Origin: Quadrisphaera sp. RL12-1S
Lineage (GTDB): Bacteria > Actinomycetota > Actinomycetes > Actinomycetales > Quadrisphaeraceae
Reading direction: 5' to 3'
DNA: 64,000 nt
Assembly: GCF_014270065.1 (NCBI RefSeq)
Contig: NZ_JACNME010000004.1
Location: 248,001-312,000, forward strand
Below the pieces are notes generated by a model. That model was given only the letters and a program-made list of their open reading frames with translations. It was not told the origin of the DNA and ran no database searches. Every line of letters begins with the position of its first letter. The stretch's first letter is position 1. Made by a program: the position numbers and the translations under genes. Shown piece after piece: positions 57,258-64,000 of this stretch.

Positions 57258-58061
57258 GTGAGAGATCCGCTCGAAGGCGTCGACGACGGCGGCTGCATCC
57301 GCACCGGGGCTGCAAGGACCCGGGTCCCGGCGACCTACGAGCCGGTCGTCAAGGAGCTGGTCGCCGCCTTCGAGGGGGTGCGACCGCCGACAGCGCCGGC
57401 ATCCCTGCTGCTCTACGGATCGGTGGCCACCGGGCAGGCGCGACCGCCTGGCTCAGACGTCGACGTCGTGGTGGTCGGCGTTCCGCGAGCTGCTGCCACC
57501 TCGGTGGGCGAGGACCTGTCGGAGCGCTTCAGGGGCGTGGCCCGCGAGGTCGCCCTCGGGGCCGCTCAGCTCGCGGACCTCGAGGGCGACGACGACGAGG
57601 CGCACGGCAACAGGGTCTTCCTGCGCCACTACTGCGTGCTGGTGGCAGGTGATGACGTCACCGCGGGCTGGTCGCCGTTCCCCGCCGACGCCCGCGGCTT
57701 CAACGGCGACATCGCCACCTGCCTGGTCCGCTGGCGCCGCGAGGGCGGTGGCGAGTCGCGCCTCGACCGGCCGCAAGCGGCGGCCCTGGGGAGGAGGGTG
57801 GCGCGCAAGACCCTCCTGGCCGCGGCCGGACTCGTGAGCGTCCACGACGCCACCTGGACCACGGACCGCACGACGGGCGCGCACCGCTGGGCTGAGGTCG
57901 ACCCTGCTGTCGGGGACGACCTGCGCGAGCTCCTCGCGTGGGCGGAAGGCGCCTCGTCAGCGACCGGTGCAGAGGTCCGCAGGGTGCTCGGTGTCCACGG
58001 CGCCGTGCAGCGCGTCGCCGACGCCTTCCGAGACCGGATCGGCCTGTGGGACCTGCGCTGA
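57258..58061 (+). CDS. Nucleotidyltransferase-domain protein
   Basis: 267 residues, GTG start after TAGTCC. The catalytic pattern LLYGSVATGQ...SDVDVVVVG (about 54-78) is the G-S-x-D-x-D core of polymerase-beta-like minimal nucleotidyltransferases. The third carboxylate could lie in REVALGAAQLADLEGDDDE (about 97-115). The C-terminal half is helical (about 150-267). Substrate unknown. Some relatives are the MNT antitoxins of HEPN-MNT pairs, but no HEPN gene is adjacent. Confidence 0.78.
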   Translation: MRDPLEGVDDGGCIRTGAARTRVPATYEPVVKELVAAFEGVRPPTAPASLLLYGSVATGQARPPGSDVDVVVVGVPRAAATSVGEDLSERFRGVAREVALGAAQLADLEGDDDEAHGNRVFLRHYCVLVAGDDVTAGWSPFPADARGFNGDIATCLVRWRREGGGESRLDRPQAAALGRRVARKTLLAAAGLVSVHDATWTTDRTTGAHRWAEVDPAVGDDLRELLAWAEGASSATGAEVRRVLGVHGAVQRVADAFRDRIGLWDLR

Positions 58062-58074
58062 CGCACCCTGGGGA

Positions 58075-58644
58075 CTAGCCCGCGGCGGCCCTGGGCACCG
58101 CGTGGACGGCGGCGAAGCTCGGAGCACCGGTCTGCCGCTGGCCCGTCGGGCCGCTCGGCTGCGCACGCGTGCGGCGCTCGCGGCCGGCGGCCCGCGTCAG
58201 CGGCTGGGCGCTGTGGGCGAGGGTGAACCAGACGACGTGGCGCTCGCCGGGAGCCGCGTTGCCGCGGTCGTCGTCGTCGACCTGCTCCAGCTGGCTGCCC
58301 CACCGGTCGGACAGGAGCCCGAACAGCGGCAGGCCGCGCCCTCCGAGGTGACGTGTGGCCGGCATGGGAGAGCTCTCGCAGCGCGACGGCGGCAGGGGCG
58401 AGGTGCCGGCGTCGACCACCTCGATGCCGAGCAGCTCGTCGTCGTCGGCGATGCGCACCAGGACCGGGGCGCTGGGTGCGTGGCGCACCGCGTTGGTCAC
58501 GGCCTCGGTGGCGAGCAGGAGCGCTGCGTGCAGCACCTGCGGGCTCCACGAGGTGCCGACGGCGGAGAGGTGGGCGCGCACGGTGCGGGCGGCGCCGTCG
58601 TCGTGGGGGAGGTTGAGGAACGACCTCACGCACTGTGAACCCAT
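58075..58644 (-). CDS. HATPase anti-sigma factor-like protein (RsbW/SpoIIAB type)
   Basis: 189 residues from ATG 58644. GHKL ATPase fold: N-box EAVTNAVRHA (about 51-60), the G1 aspartate in VVDAGTSPLP (about 80-89) and a G2 loop GGRGLPLFG (about 104-112). C-terminal about 45 residues are Arg/Ala/Pro-rich. Such proteins phosphorylate STAS antagonists or bind sigma factors. There is no sigma gene beside it; two STAS genes (42.0 and 61.1 kb) and the LOV-SpoIIE phosphatase are candidates for the same circuit. Confidence 0.82.
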   Translation of the reverse strand: MGSQCVRSFLNLPHDDGAARTVRAHLSAVGTSWSPQVLHAALLLATEAVTNAVRHAPSAPVLVRIADDDELLGIEVVDAGTSPLPPSRCESSPMPATRHLGGRGLPLFGLLSDRWGSQLEQVDDDDRGNAAPGERHVVWFTLAHSAQPLTRAAGRERRTRAQPSGPTGQRQTGAPSFAAVHAVPRAAAG

Positions 58645-58995
58645 CGCTGACCGCCCCCGCTGCTGCAGCTGTCCCACGTCGAGGATGCTCGCTGTGCGTG
58701 ACGCAGACCACTCGAAACGCCCCCTTCATCCGTAAGGCGACGGTGGGTGACGCTCCGGTGGTGTCGCCCTCCGGCGGCGCGGGGCGCCTGAGGTGACGTG
58801 ATCATGCCCCGACCTGTCGGAACCCTGCCCCGACGTGTCGGAACCCTGCCCCGACGTGTCGGAACCCTGCCCCGACGTGTCGGAACCCTGCCCCGACGTG
58901 TCGGAACCCCGTCCCCGTTCCGACAGCTCCAGCCGGGGTTCCGGCACCTCGGGACGGCTGCGGGCACGCACGTGCCCCTCGCGGGCCCGCAGGAC
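58645..58995. other. 351-base gap holding repeats upstream of the HATPase gene
   Basis: No real gene is seen. It contains GTGATCATG (58798-58806, the dispersed repeat core), a 21-base tandem array (58810-58915) and an inverted pair CGGAACCCC (58902-58910) / GGGGTTCCG (58935-58943). Confidence 0.6.
58810..58915. repeat. Five-unit 21-base tandem repeat with an internal palindrome
   Basis: Units begin at 58810, 58831, 58852, 58873 and 58894. Each is CGACGTGTCGG plus AACCCTGCCC; unit 1 has CCTG for CGTG and unit 5 diverges at its end. Each carries CCGAC-GT-GTCGG, a perfect 5-base inverted repeat around two bases. Confidence 0.9.
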
Positions 58996-59862
58996 TCAGT
59001 CCCCGTCGCGAGCGCGGGTCGGCGGCCCCGCCAGCGCCCAGCGGAGGGCGTCGGGCAGGAGCACGCCCTCGTGGTTGGGGTTGTGGCCACCGTCCCCGAC
59101 CACCAGCCGCAGGTCGTACCCGGCCTCGGCGAGCGCGGCCGCGGTCCGGAGGTTCTCCGCCAGCCAGTTCATCGACGGGCGGTCCCACCCGAGGTCCCGG
59201 GCCGCCGCCTGGAGGAAGAAGCGCACCGGCCTGCGCGGGCTGCTGGCGACCAGCTCCGGGTAGGGGTTGCCGCCCGGCACCTGCGCGAAGCTGGACAGGA
59301 AGCACAGCGCTGACCCGAACCGGTCGGGTCGCAGCCACGCCGAGGTGAACGCGGCGACCCCGCCGCTGCTCCCTCCGACCACCACCCAGCGGGCCGGGTC
59401 GTCGGTGAGCGCGCGGCGCTCCCGCACCAGCGGGACCACCTCGGTGAGCAGGAAGGTGGCGTACCGGTCGTCGAACGCGTCGTACTCGGCGTTGCGGTTC
59501 TTCGGCTGCACCGCCCCCGGGAACACCCCGGGGTCCACGAAGACACCGACCGTCGGCGGGACCTCGCTGCGGTGGACGAGGTCGTCCAGCACCACGGCGC
59601 CGCGGACCTCCGCGTCGGGGTCGAGCGTCCACCAGCCGTCGTTGAAGACCACCAGCCCGGCGGGCTCGTCGGGCGGCATGGCCGCGGGGACGTGCACCCA
59701 GATGCGGCGCGTCGTGCCGGGGTAGACGCGGCTGCTGTCCCAGACCAGCTGCTCCGTCCGCCCGACCGGCACACCCGGCTGCCGGACCGAGGCGGGACCG
59801 TGCTCGTAGCGGACGTCGCTCAGGTCGAGGGGCAGCGGGCGGTACGGGACCGGCGCCGTCAC
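58996..59862 (-). CDS. Esterase-like alpha/beta hydrolase (enterochelin esterase type)
   Basis: 288 residues. The nucleophile elbow is VVVGGSSGGVAAF (about 160-172), acid/His side near VVGDGGHNPNHEG (about 257-269). The N-terminal part (about 30-75) has the LVWDSSRVYPGTTRRIWVHV pattern of Fes/IroE-like hydrolases that act on linked esters. GTG start overlaps the NUDIX stop (GTGA). Siderophore genes are not in the window, so the substrate is open. Confidence 0.8.
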   Translation of the reverse strand: MTAPVPYRPLPLDLSDVRYEHGPASVRQPGVPVGRTEQLVWDSSRVYPGTTRRIWVHVPAAMPPDEPAGLVVFNDGWWTLDPDAEVRGAVVLDDLVHRSEVPPTVGVFVDPGVFPGAVQPKNRNAEYDAFDDRYATFLLTEVVPLVRERRALTDDPARWVVVGGSSGGVAAFTSAWLRPDRFGSALCFLSSFAQVPGGNPYPELVASSPRRPVRFFLQAAARDLGWDRPSMNWLAENLRTAAALAEAGYDLRLVVGDGGHNPNHEGVLLPDALRWALAGPPTRARDGD

Positions 59863-60365
59863 GCTGCGGGCCAGTCGCCGTCGTCGTCGCCGTCGTCGAT
59901 CTCGGCGAGGTCACCCGAGGCGAGTGCGGCGACAGCCGCGCGGATCCGGCGCGCCAGCCTCTCCCCGCACAGCCGTTCCACCTCCTCCGGTGAGGCGAGT
60001 CGGGCAGACGCCAGCTCCGCGGGAGGGAGCCGCACCGCCCCGAGGTCGTCGAGGACGCCGCCGTCGTACAGCAGCCGCAGCGCAGGCGCCCCGTGGGAGC
60101 GGTCGGTCCAGTCGAAGCACAGCAGCCGGCCCACGCTCACGCCGTGCTCCCCGGGGCCCAGCCCCAGCTCCTCGGAGATCTCGCGCTGGCACGCCGCCCG
60201 CGGTGGCTCGCCGGCCTCCACGACACCGCCCGGGACCTCCCACGTCGGCTTGTAGGTCGGCTCCACGAGGAGCACCGCACCGTCCGGTCCGCGCACGAGC
60301 GCTCCTGCGGCGGTCACCGGTCGGGCTGCGGAGGCGAGCCAGGGCGGGAGGTCCACGCGGGTCAT
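59859..60365 (-). CDS. NUDIX hydrolase
   Basis: 168 residues from ATG 60365 (GTG 60377 would add four). The complete Nudix box is GVVEAGEPPRAACQREISEE (about 47-66, then LGL): G-x5-E-x7-RE-x2-EE-x-G. Hydrolyses a nucleoside diphosphate linked to another moiety; substrate unknown. Acidic C-terminal tail of Asp repeats. Translationally coupled to the downstream esterase. Confidence 0.9.
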   Translation of the reverse strand: MTRVDLPPWLASAARPVTAAGALVRGPDGAVLLVEPTYKPTWEVPGGVVEAGEPPRAACQREISEELGLGPGEHGVSVGRLLCFDWTDRSHGAPALRLLYDGGVLDDLGAVRLPPAELASARLASPEEVERLCGERLARRIRAAVAALASGDLAEIDDGDDDGDWPAA

Positions 60366-60415
60366 CCTGGCCCGCACCGGCGTCCCGGCGCCGCCGCACC
60401 TGTGATCATCGACCG

Positions 60416-61009
60416 GTGGCCGCCGTGACCAGCACCGACAGCGCCCGGTCCTACGCCGCGGGTCTCCTGCGAGGAGACCTGGTGCACCTGAGGCCGCTCG
60501 CCGAGGAGGACCTGCCGCTCCTGGACGCGTGGTGGCACGACGTGGCGAGCGCCCCGCTGCAGCGCGGCGTCGTCGTCCCCCGCTCCACCGGCTCCGCCGT
60601 CGAGCAGTTCCGCTCCTGGAGCATCAACGACGCCAAGACCGCCGACGTCGGACTCAGCGTGGTCGAGCGGGCCACGGGCCAGCTGGCGGGTCACGTCACG
60701 CTGTGGGGGGCCACCTGGTGGGACCGCAGCGCCGAGGCGGCGGTCATCCTCGGTCCGGACCACCAGGGACGGGGCCTCGGGCCGGACGCGCTGGCGGTGC
60801 TGCTGCGCTACGCCTTCGACGAGCTGGGGCTGCACCGCGTCTCGATCAAGGCGTGGGCGTTCAACGACCGGGCGCTGGCCGCCTACCGCCGCGCGGGGTT
60901 CACCGAGGAGGGGCGCCTGCGCGAGGTCGGCTTCCACGCCGGCGCCTGGCACGACCACGTGCTGCTGGCGGTGCTGGAGCACGAGTGGCGTGCTCGCGGC
61001 TGCCCATGA
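60416..61009 (+). CDS. GNAT-family N-acetyltransferase (RimJ/RimL type)
   Basis: 197 residues. RimJ-like core: LVHLRPLAEEDLPLLDAWWH (about 22-41), acetyl-CoA loop LGPDHQGRGLGPDALAV (about 111-127) and the late AFNDRALAAYRRAGFTEEGR (about 150-169). Acceptor unknown; could be a protein N terminus or an antibiotic-like amine. GTG at 60416; ATCATC shortly upstream is a weak -10 candidate. Divergent from the NUDIX gene (50 bases). Confidence 0.88.
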   Translation: MAAVTSTDSARSYAAGLLRGDLVHLRPLAEEDLPLLDAWWHDVASAPLQRGVVVPRSTGSAVEQFRSWSINDAKTADVGLSVVERATGQLAGHVTLWGATWWDRSAEAAVILGPDHQGRGLGPDALAVLLRYAFDELGLHRVSIKAWAFNDRALAAYRRAGFTEEGRLREVGFHAGAWHDHVLLAVLEHEWRARGCP

Positions 61010-61090
61010 CATGACGCGGGTCGCCAGGTGTGGTGAGGTGCCCACCACGCGCGCCGCGACGTTGCGGCGCGCGGGGGAGAGGGGAGCGGC

Positions 61091-61438
61091 ATGACCCTGC
61101 GCATCGACCACGACGTCCGCGACGGCGTGGACGTGCTCACCGTCCACGGCGACGTCGACCTGTACTCGGCCCCCGCCCTGCGCCAGCGCCTGCTCGACGT
61201 CATCGGTGAGGACCGCCACGACGTGGTCGTGGACCTCGCGCACGTCCCCTTCATCGACTCCCTCGGGCTGGGCGTGCTCGTGGGAGGGCTCCGACGTGCC
61301 CGCTCGGGCGGCGGTGACCTCCGGCTCGCCGGCCCGAACGAGCTCACCACCCGGGTGCTGCGGGCCACGGGCCTGACGACGGCGTTCCACATCCACCCCG
61401 ACGTCGACACCGCGCTCGAGCACCGCTCGGCCAGCTGA
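61091..61438 (+). CDS. STAS-domain anti-sigma factor antagonist
   Basis: 115 residues, GGAGAGGGGAGCGGC ribosome site. SpoIIAA-type fold with VLTVHGDVDLYSAPALRQRL (about 15-34) and the phospho-acceptor Ser57 in VPFIDSLGLGVL. Second STAS protein of the window. It stands alone, without phosphatase or anti-sigma partner beside it, so it must work with distant partners such as the HATPase protein at 58.1 kb. Confidence 0.9.
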   Translation: MTLRIDHDVRDGVDVLTVHGDVDLYSAPALRQRLLDVIGEDRHDVVVDLAHVPFIDSLGLGVLVGGLRRARSGGGDLRLAGPNELTTRVLRATGLTTAFHIHPDVDTALEHRSAS

Positions 61439-61480
61439 CCGCGGGCTGGTCCCGGGGGACTCGGGCCGACCGCGCCGGGG

Positions 61481-61852
61481 TCAGCCGGCCGGGGCCGACA
61501 GCAGCCGCAGGCGGGCCTCGGCGCGCTCGGCCTCGGTGATCACGCCACGGGCGGCGAGGTCGTCGAGCTCTGCCAGGCGCTGCTCGAGGGACGGCGGTGC
61601 CAGCAGGCCGGTCGAGACCCCCGTCCTCAGCCGCTGGTGGAGGTCCACCGCGAGCTGGGAGCGCGCCGTCAGGGGCGCGAGGCCACCGCGGCGCAGGACG
61701 GCGGCGTTGCGCACCCCCCACACCACCGCGAGGACGACGACGGCGAGGACCAGCACCACCCACAGCACCACGGACGCCGCGGCCCACCCGTCCGGCTGCG
61801 CATCCGGGTAGGCGCTGCCCCAGAAGTCGTCACCGCTCACCAACACGTGCAC
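61481..61852 (-). CDS. SHOCT-domain membrane protein
   Basis: 123 residues from GTG 61852, with GAGGAGG 6 bases upstream. One transmembrane helix (about 26-49, VVLWVVLVLAVVVLAVVWGV), then RNAAVLRRGGLAPLTARSQL and a C-terminal SHOCT motif (LEQRLAELDDLAARGVIT, then EAERAEARLRLLS). SHOCT domains are short oligomerisation modules. A close tandem paralog lies directly upstream on the same strand. Confidence 0.75.
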   Translation of the reverse strand: MHVLVSGDDFWGSAYPDAQPDGWAAASVVLWVVLVLAVVVLAVVWGVRNAAVLRRGGLAPLTARSQLAVDLHQRLRTGVSTGLLAPPSLEQRLAELDDLAARGVITEAERAEARLRLLSAPAG

Positions 61853-61908
61853 AGCAGCCCTCCTCGACCCGTCGACACCAGCCGGCACGCGGACCGGCCC
61901 CAGACCCG

Positions 61909-62304
61909 TCAGCTCGGCGGAGCGGACAGCAGCTTCGCGCGGGCCTCGGCGCGCTCGACGCCGCTGATGACACCGCGGGCGGCGAGGTCGTCGAGCTCCG
62001 CCAGCCGCTCCTCGAGCGTCGCTGACGGGGCCGGCGCTGACGCCGCGCGGTCGTTGGCCACGCGGTGCAGGTCCACGGCGAGCTGCGACTGCGCGGTCAT
62101 CGGGTCGAGCCCGCCGCGCTTCATGGTGCTGTAGTTCCGCACCGCGCTGACGACCGCGAAGACCGCACCACCGATGGCGACGAGCGCGACCAGTGCGAAG
62201 ACCGCGCCCGTCCCGCCGCCTGCCGGATCGGGGAAGCCCGGGCCCGCCACGCCGTCGACGACGGTGGAGGGGTCGTTCCCGAAGCTCGTCAGCAGTGCGT
62301 GCAC
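61909..62304 (-). CDS. SHOCT-domain membrane protein (tandem paralog)
   Basis: 131 residues, GTG 62304 after GAGGAGCT. Same plan as the downstream gene: an N-terminal segment, one transmembrane helix (about 34-54), R(N)Y-MKRGGLDPMTAQSQLAVDLH and a SHOCT end (LEERLAELDDLAARGVI, then ERAEARAKLLSAPPS). The two proteins share long identical stretches in the SHOCT part, so they arose by duplication. Confidence 0.75.
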   Translation of the reverse strand: MHALLTSFGNDPSTVVDGVAGPGFPDPAGGGTGAVFALVALVAIGGAVFAVVSAVRNYSTMKRGGLDPMTAQSQLAVDLHRVANDRAASAPAPSATLEERLAELDDLAARGVISGVERAEARAKLLSAPPS

Positions 62305-62363
62305 AGCTCCTCCTCGGACGGCGGCGGCCAGCGCCGGTGGGCGCTCACGCTAGACGCCGACGA

Positions 62364-62548
62364 TCACCGTTGTCTCGCACGCAGCGCCGTCCAGTCGCAG
62401 ACGGAGCAGAAGACGTGGCCCTCGGGGTCGCTGCTGTGCGGAGGGCGTCGTCGTCGTCGACCTGGTCCAGGCGGTAGCGCACCGGCGGAAGCCTCGGGGC
62501 CCTGTGACCTGCGGACATGACCTGCGCTTGAAGGTCCTTGACCTCCAC
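62364..62548 (-). pseudogene. Degraded remnant of a VOC (glyoxalase-like) gene
   Basis: One frame reads MEVKDLQAQVMSAGHRAPRL then VRYRLDQVDDDD; after a GAC/CGA run the next frame reads SSDPEGHVFCSVCDWTALR. Joined, they resemble the last half of Glyoxalase_6-type VOC domains, which end with a DPEGHxFCL motif. The N-terminal half is missing and the two parts are in different frames, so it looks like a decayed gene. The call rests on short motifs. Confidence 0.45.
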
Positions 62549-62620
62549 CAGACCTGATGTTCACGGTGCGTGCACCGGGTGGCAGGGCTGAGGACCCCCA
62601 GCGGGAGCACCGTCCGGCGC

Positions 62621-64000
62621 ATGGGAGCACTCACGGGGGACCGCCACCAGCACACCGGTCCGCGCACCGTCGACGAGTACGTCGAGTGGAACGCCCGACA
62701 GCTGGCGAAGGCCCCGGTCTCGCGCCGCGGCGCCATCAAGGCGTTCCTGGGCGTGTCCGGCGGCCTCGTCGCCGCGCAGTACGCACTGGCCGACGCCGCC
62801 ATGGCCGCGGGCGGGGGCACCAAGGGCAAGCTCGGGGTGGCCGTCGCGGGCCGGCACCTGTCCTTCGTCATGGACGACGGCGGGACGCCCGCCACCGCCA
62901 TGGCGCTGACCGCGCAGCTGGTCACGCAGGACGGGAACCTGCCGAACGGCCTGCGGGCCTGGGTGGACCTCGGCAGCCGGCACGGCGGGTACGGCACCCG
63001 CGTGAACGCCGACGTCGTCCACCTGCTCGGCCAGTACGCCATCGCCGGGGGACCGGTGGCCAGCCAGTACTACGTCAAGGCGCGCATCACCGGGCTCAAG
63101 CCCGACACCGTCTACCACTACCGCGTGCAGCTGTCCGACGGGACGACGACGGGCGACGCCTACTTCACCACCGCCCCCGCCACCGCGCTGGACGGCGGGC
63201 ACGGGAAGGGCCACGGGCACCACGGCGAGGGGCCCGTGCCGCAGCCGTTCACCTTCACGGCCTTCGCCGACGTCGGCACCGACACCGCCCCGACCGACCC
63301 GAAGTGGGCCTGGGGGCAGGACCCGGCGTCCGTGAAGGCCGCCGGCGGCACCTGGCCGAAGGGCGTCTTCGACAACCAGTACTACAAGGACGACGACCCG
63401 GTGGCCGGCCCCACCGGCACCGACCGCCAGCCGGCCACGTCGATGACCAACCTCATGAGCACGCAGAAGCCGCGCTTCACGCTCCTCGCCGGGGACATCT
63501 GCTACGCTGACCCGAGCGGGTCGGGGCTGCCCGCCGACAACACCACGGCGCTGAGCAACAAGGCGCCGGTGGGCAAGAACGAGTTCAACCCGTACGTGTG
63601 GGACGTCTTCCTCACGCAGATCGAGGCGCAGGCGGCCTTCACCCCGTGGATGTTCGCCACCGGCAACCACGACATGGAGCCGCTGTACGGCAACACCTCC
63701 TACCTCGGAGGCAGCCCCAGCCACGGCTACGCCAGCCACGCCGCGCGGCTGGACCTGCCGCGCAGCGGCCCGTCGTCCTGCCCGTCGGTGTACCGGTTCG
63801 TGTACGGCAACGTCGGCGTCATCTCCGTGGACGCCAACGACCTCAGCCACGAGATCCAGACCAACCTCGGCTACTCCAGCGGCGCCCAGCAGCGGTGGCT
63901 CGAGGAGACGCTGCGGACCTGGCGGACCGACCCGCAGGTCTCCCCGCACGTGGACTTCGTGGTGGTGTTCCTCCACCACTGCGCGTTCTCCACCGCCAAC
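62621..64000 (+). CDS. Tat-exported purple-acid-phosphatase-like metallophosphoesterase (5' part)
   Basis: 460 residues visible; runs off the window. ATG 62621 (or GTG 62579). The N terminus contains the twin-arginine signal VSRRGAIKAFLGVSGGLVAA (about 36-55). A fibronectin-like N-terminal domain (about 65-190) ends with KPDTVYHYRVQLSDG. The metallophosphoesterase domain shows TAFADVGTD (about 217-225), LLAGDICYADP (about 288-298), ATGNHDME (about 346-353) and VVFLHHCAFS (about 448-457). Length and architecture fit bacterial purple acid phosphatases; iron/zinc site cannot be completed at the edge. Confidence 0.88.
   Translation, partial: MGALTGDRHQHTGPRTVDEYVEWNARQLAKAPVSRRGAIKAFLGVSGGLVAAQYALADAAMAAGGGTKGKLGVAVAGRHLSFVMDDGGTPATAMALTAQLVTQDGNLPNGLRAWVDLGSRHGGYGTRVNADVVHLLGQYAIAGGPVASQYYVKARITGLKPDTVYHYRVQLSDGTTTGDAYFTTAPATALDGGHGKGHGHHGEGPVPQPFTFTAFADVGTDTAPTDPKWAWGQDPASVKAAGGTWPKGVFDNQYYKDDDPVAGPTGTDRQPATSMTNLMSTQKPRFTLLAGDICYADPSGSGLPADNTTALSNKAPVGKNEFNPYVWDVFLTQIEAQAAFTPWMFATGNHDMEPLYGNTSYLGGSPSHGYASHAARLDLPRSGPSSCPSVYRFVYGNVGVISVDANDLSHEIQTNLGYSSGAQQRWLEETLRTWRTDPQVSPHVDFVVVFLHHCAFSTAN

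Noticed and set aside
57258-58061. HEPN-MNT toxin-antitoxin pair
   Set aside because: The nucleotidyltransferase is present but is longer than MNT antitoxins and no HEPN gene is adjacent.
58798-58995. Possible coding of the 21-base repeat as a seven-residue protein repeat
   Set aside because: The period is a multiple of three so both strands stay open, but no start with a ribosome site and no conserved domain is present.

Overview
The window is chromosomal DNA from a very GC-rich actinobacterium. The evidence is the mIHF-type integration host factor, BldD with its c-di-GMP signature, a pyr operon carrying an actinobacterial PH-like gene between pyrC and carA, many GTG starts, and many 4-base stop/start overlaps (GTGA, ATGA). 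Type IV pilus genes beside aroC, a FliA/WhiG-like promoter and a LOV-SpoIIE phosphatase suggest a Kineosporiaceae-like organism (Kineococcus or Quadrisphaera type). That family-level guess is inference. No rRNA, tRNA, CRISPR array, insertion sequence or prophage was seen.

Layout. 1-6.7 kb: the end of a type IV pilus operon (minor pilins, one carrying a ricin-like lectin region; prepilin peptidase; pilM, pilN, pilO; a PilP-like protein). 6.7-10.9 kb: aroC-aroK-aroB-efp-nusB, closed by a strong bidirectional terminator shared with convergent bldD. 11.8-22.8 kb: the complete UMP pathway in one operon (pyrR-pyrB-pyrC-PH gene-carA-carB-pyrK-pyrD-pyrF) behind a PyrR-type RNA leader. 22.9-26.8 kb: mihF-gmk-rpoZ-coaBC-metK, all housekeeping. 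From 26.8 kb the content is accessory: a secreted protein, a WapI-type immunity protein convergent with a 13E12-type HNH protein, small metabolic enzymes (tautomerase, PPOX, MOSC, DinB), a GGDEF-EAL protein, several APH-fold kinases, an ECF sigma/membrane regulator pair, a STAS plus LOV-PAS-GAF-SpoIIE blue-light module, PP2C, a MarR/VOC pair, an ECF sigma-zinc-finger anti-sigma-ABC exporter operon, a frameshifted sigma gene, a HATPase anti-sigma protein, a second STAS protein, twin SHOCT proteins, and a Tat-exported purple-acid-phosphatase-like protein cut by the window edge.

How it fits together. The left half is core metabolism. The right half is rich in signalling: four sigma/anti-sigma type loci, two STAS proteins, one HATPase, one SpoIIE and one PP2C, but no SigB/SigF-type sigma gene. 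Two regulatory themes link distant parts. One is c-di-GMP (GGDEF-EAL protein, BldD, and candidate BldD boxes at bldD and mihF). The other is a candidate sigma-28 class promoter before both pilM and the GGDEF-EAL gene. Several genes have a TANNNT-like -10 hexamer 6-8 nt before a GTG start, so leaderless transcription is probably common here.
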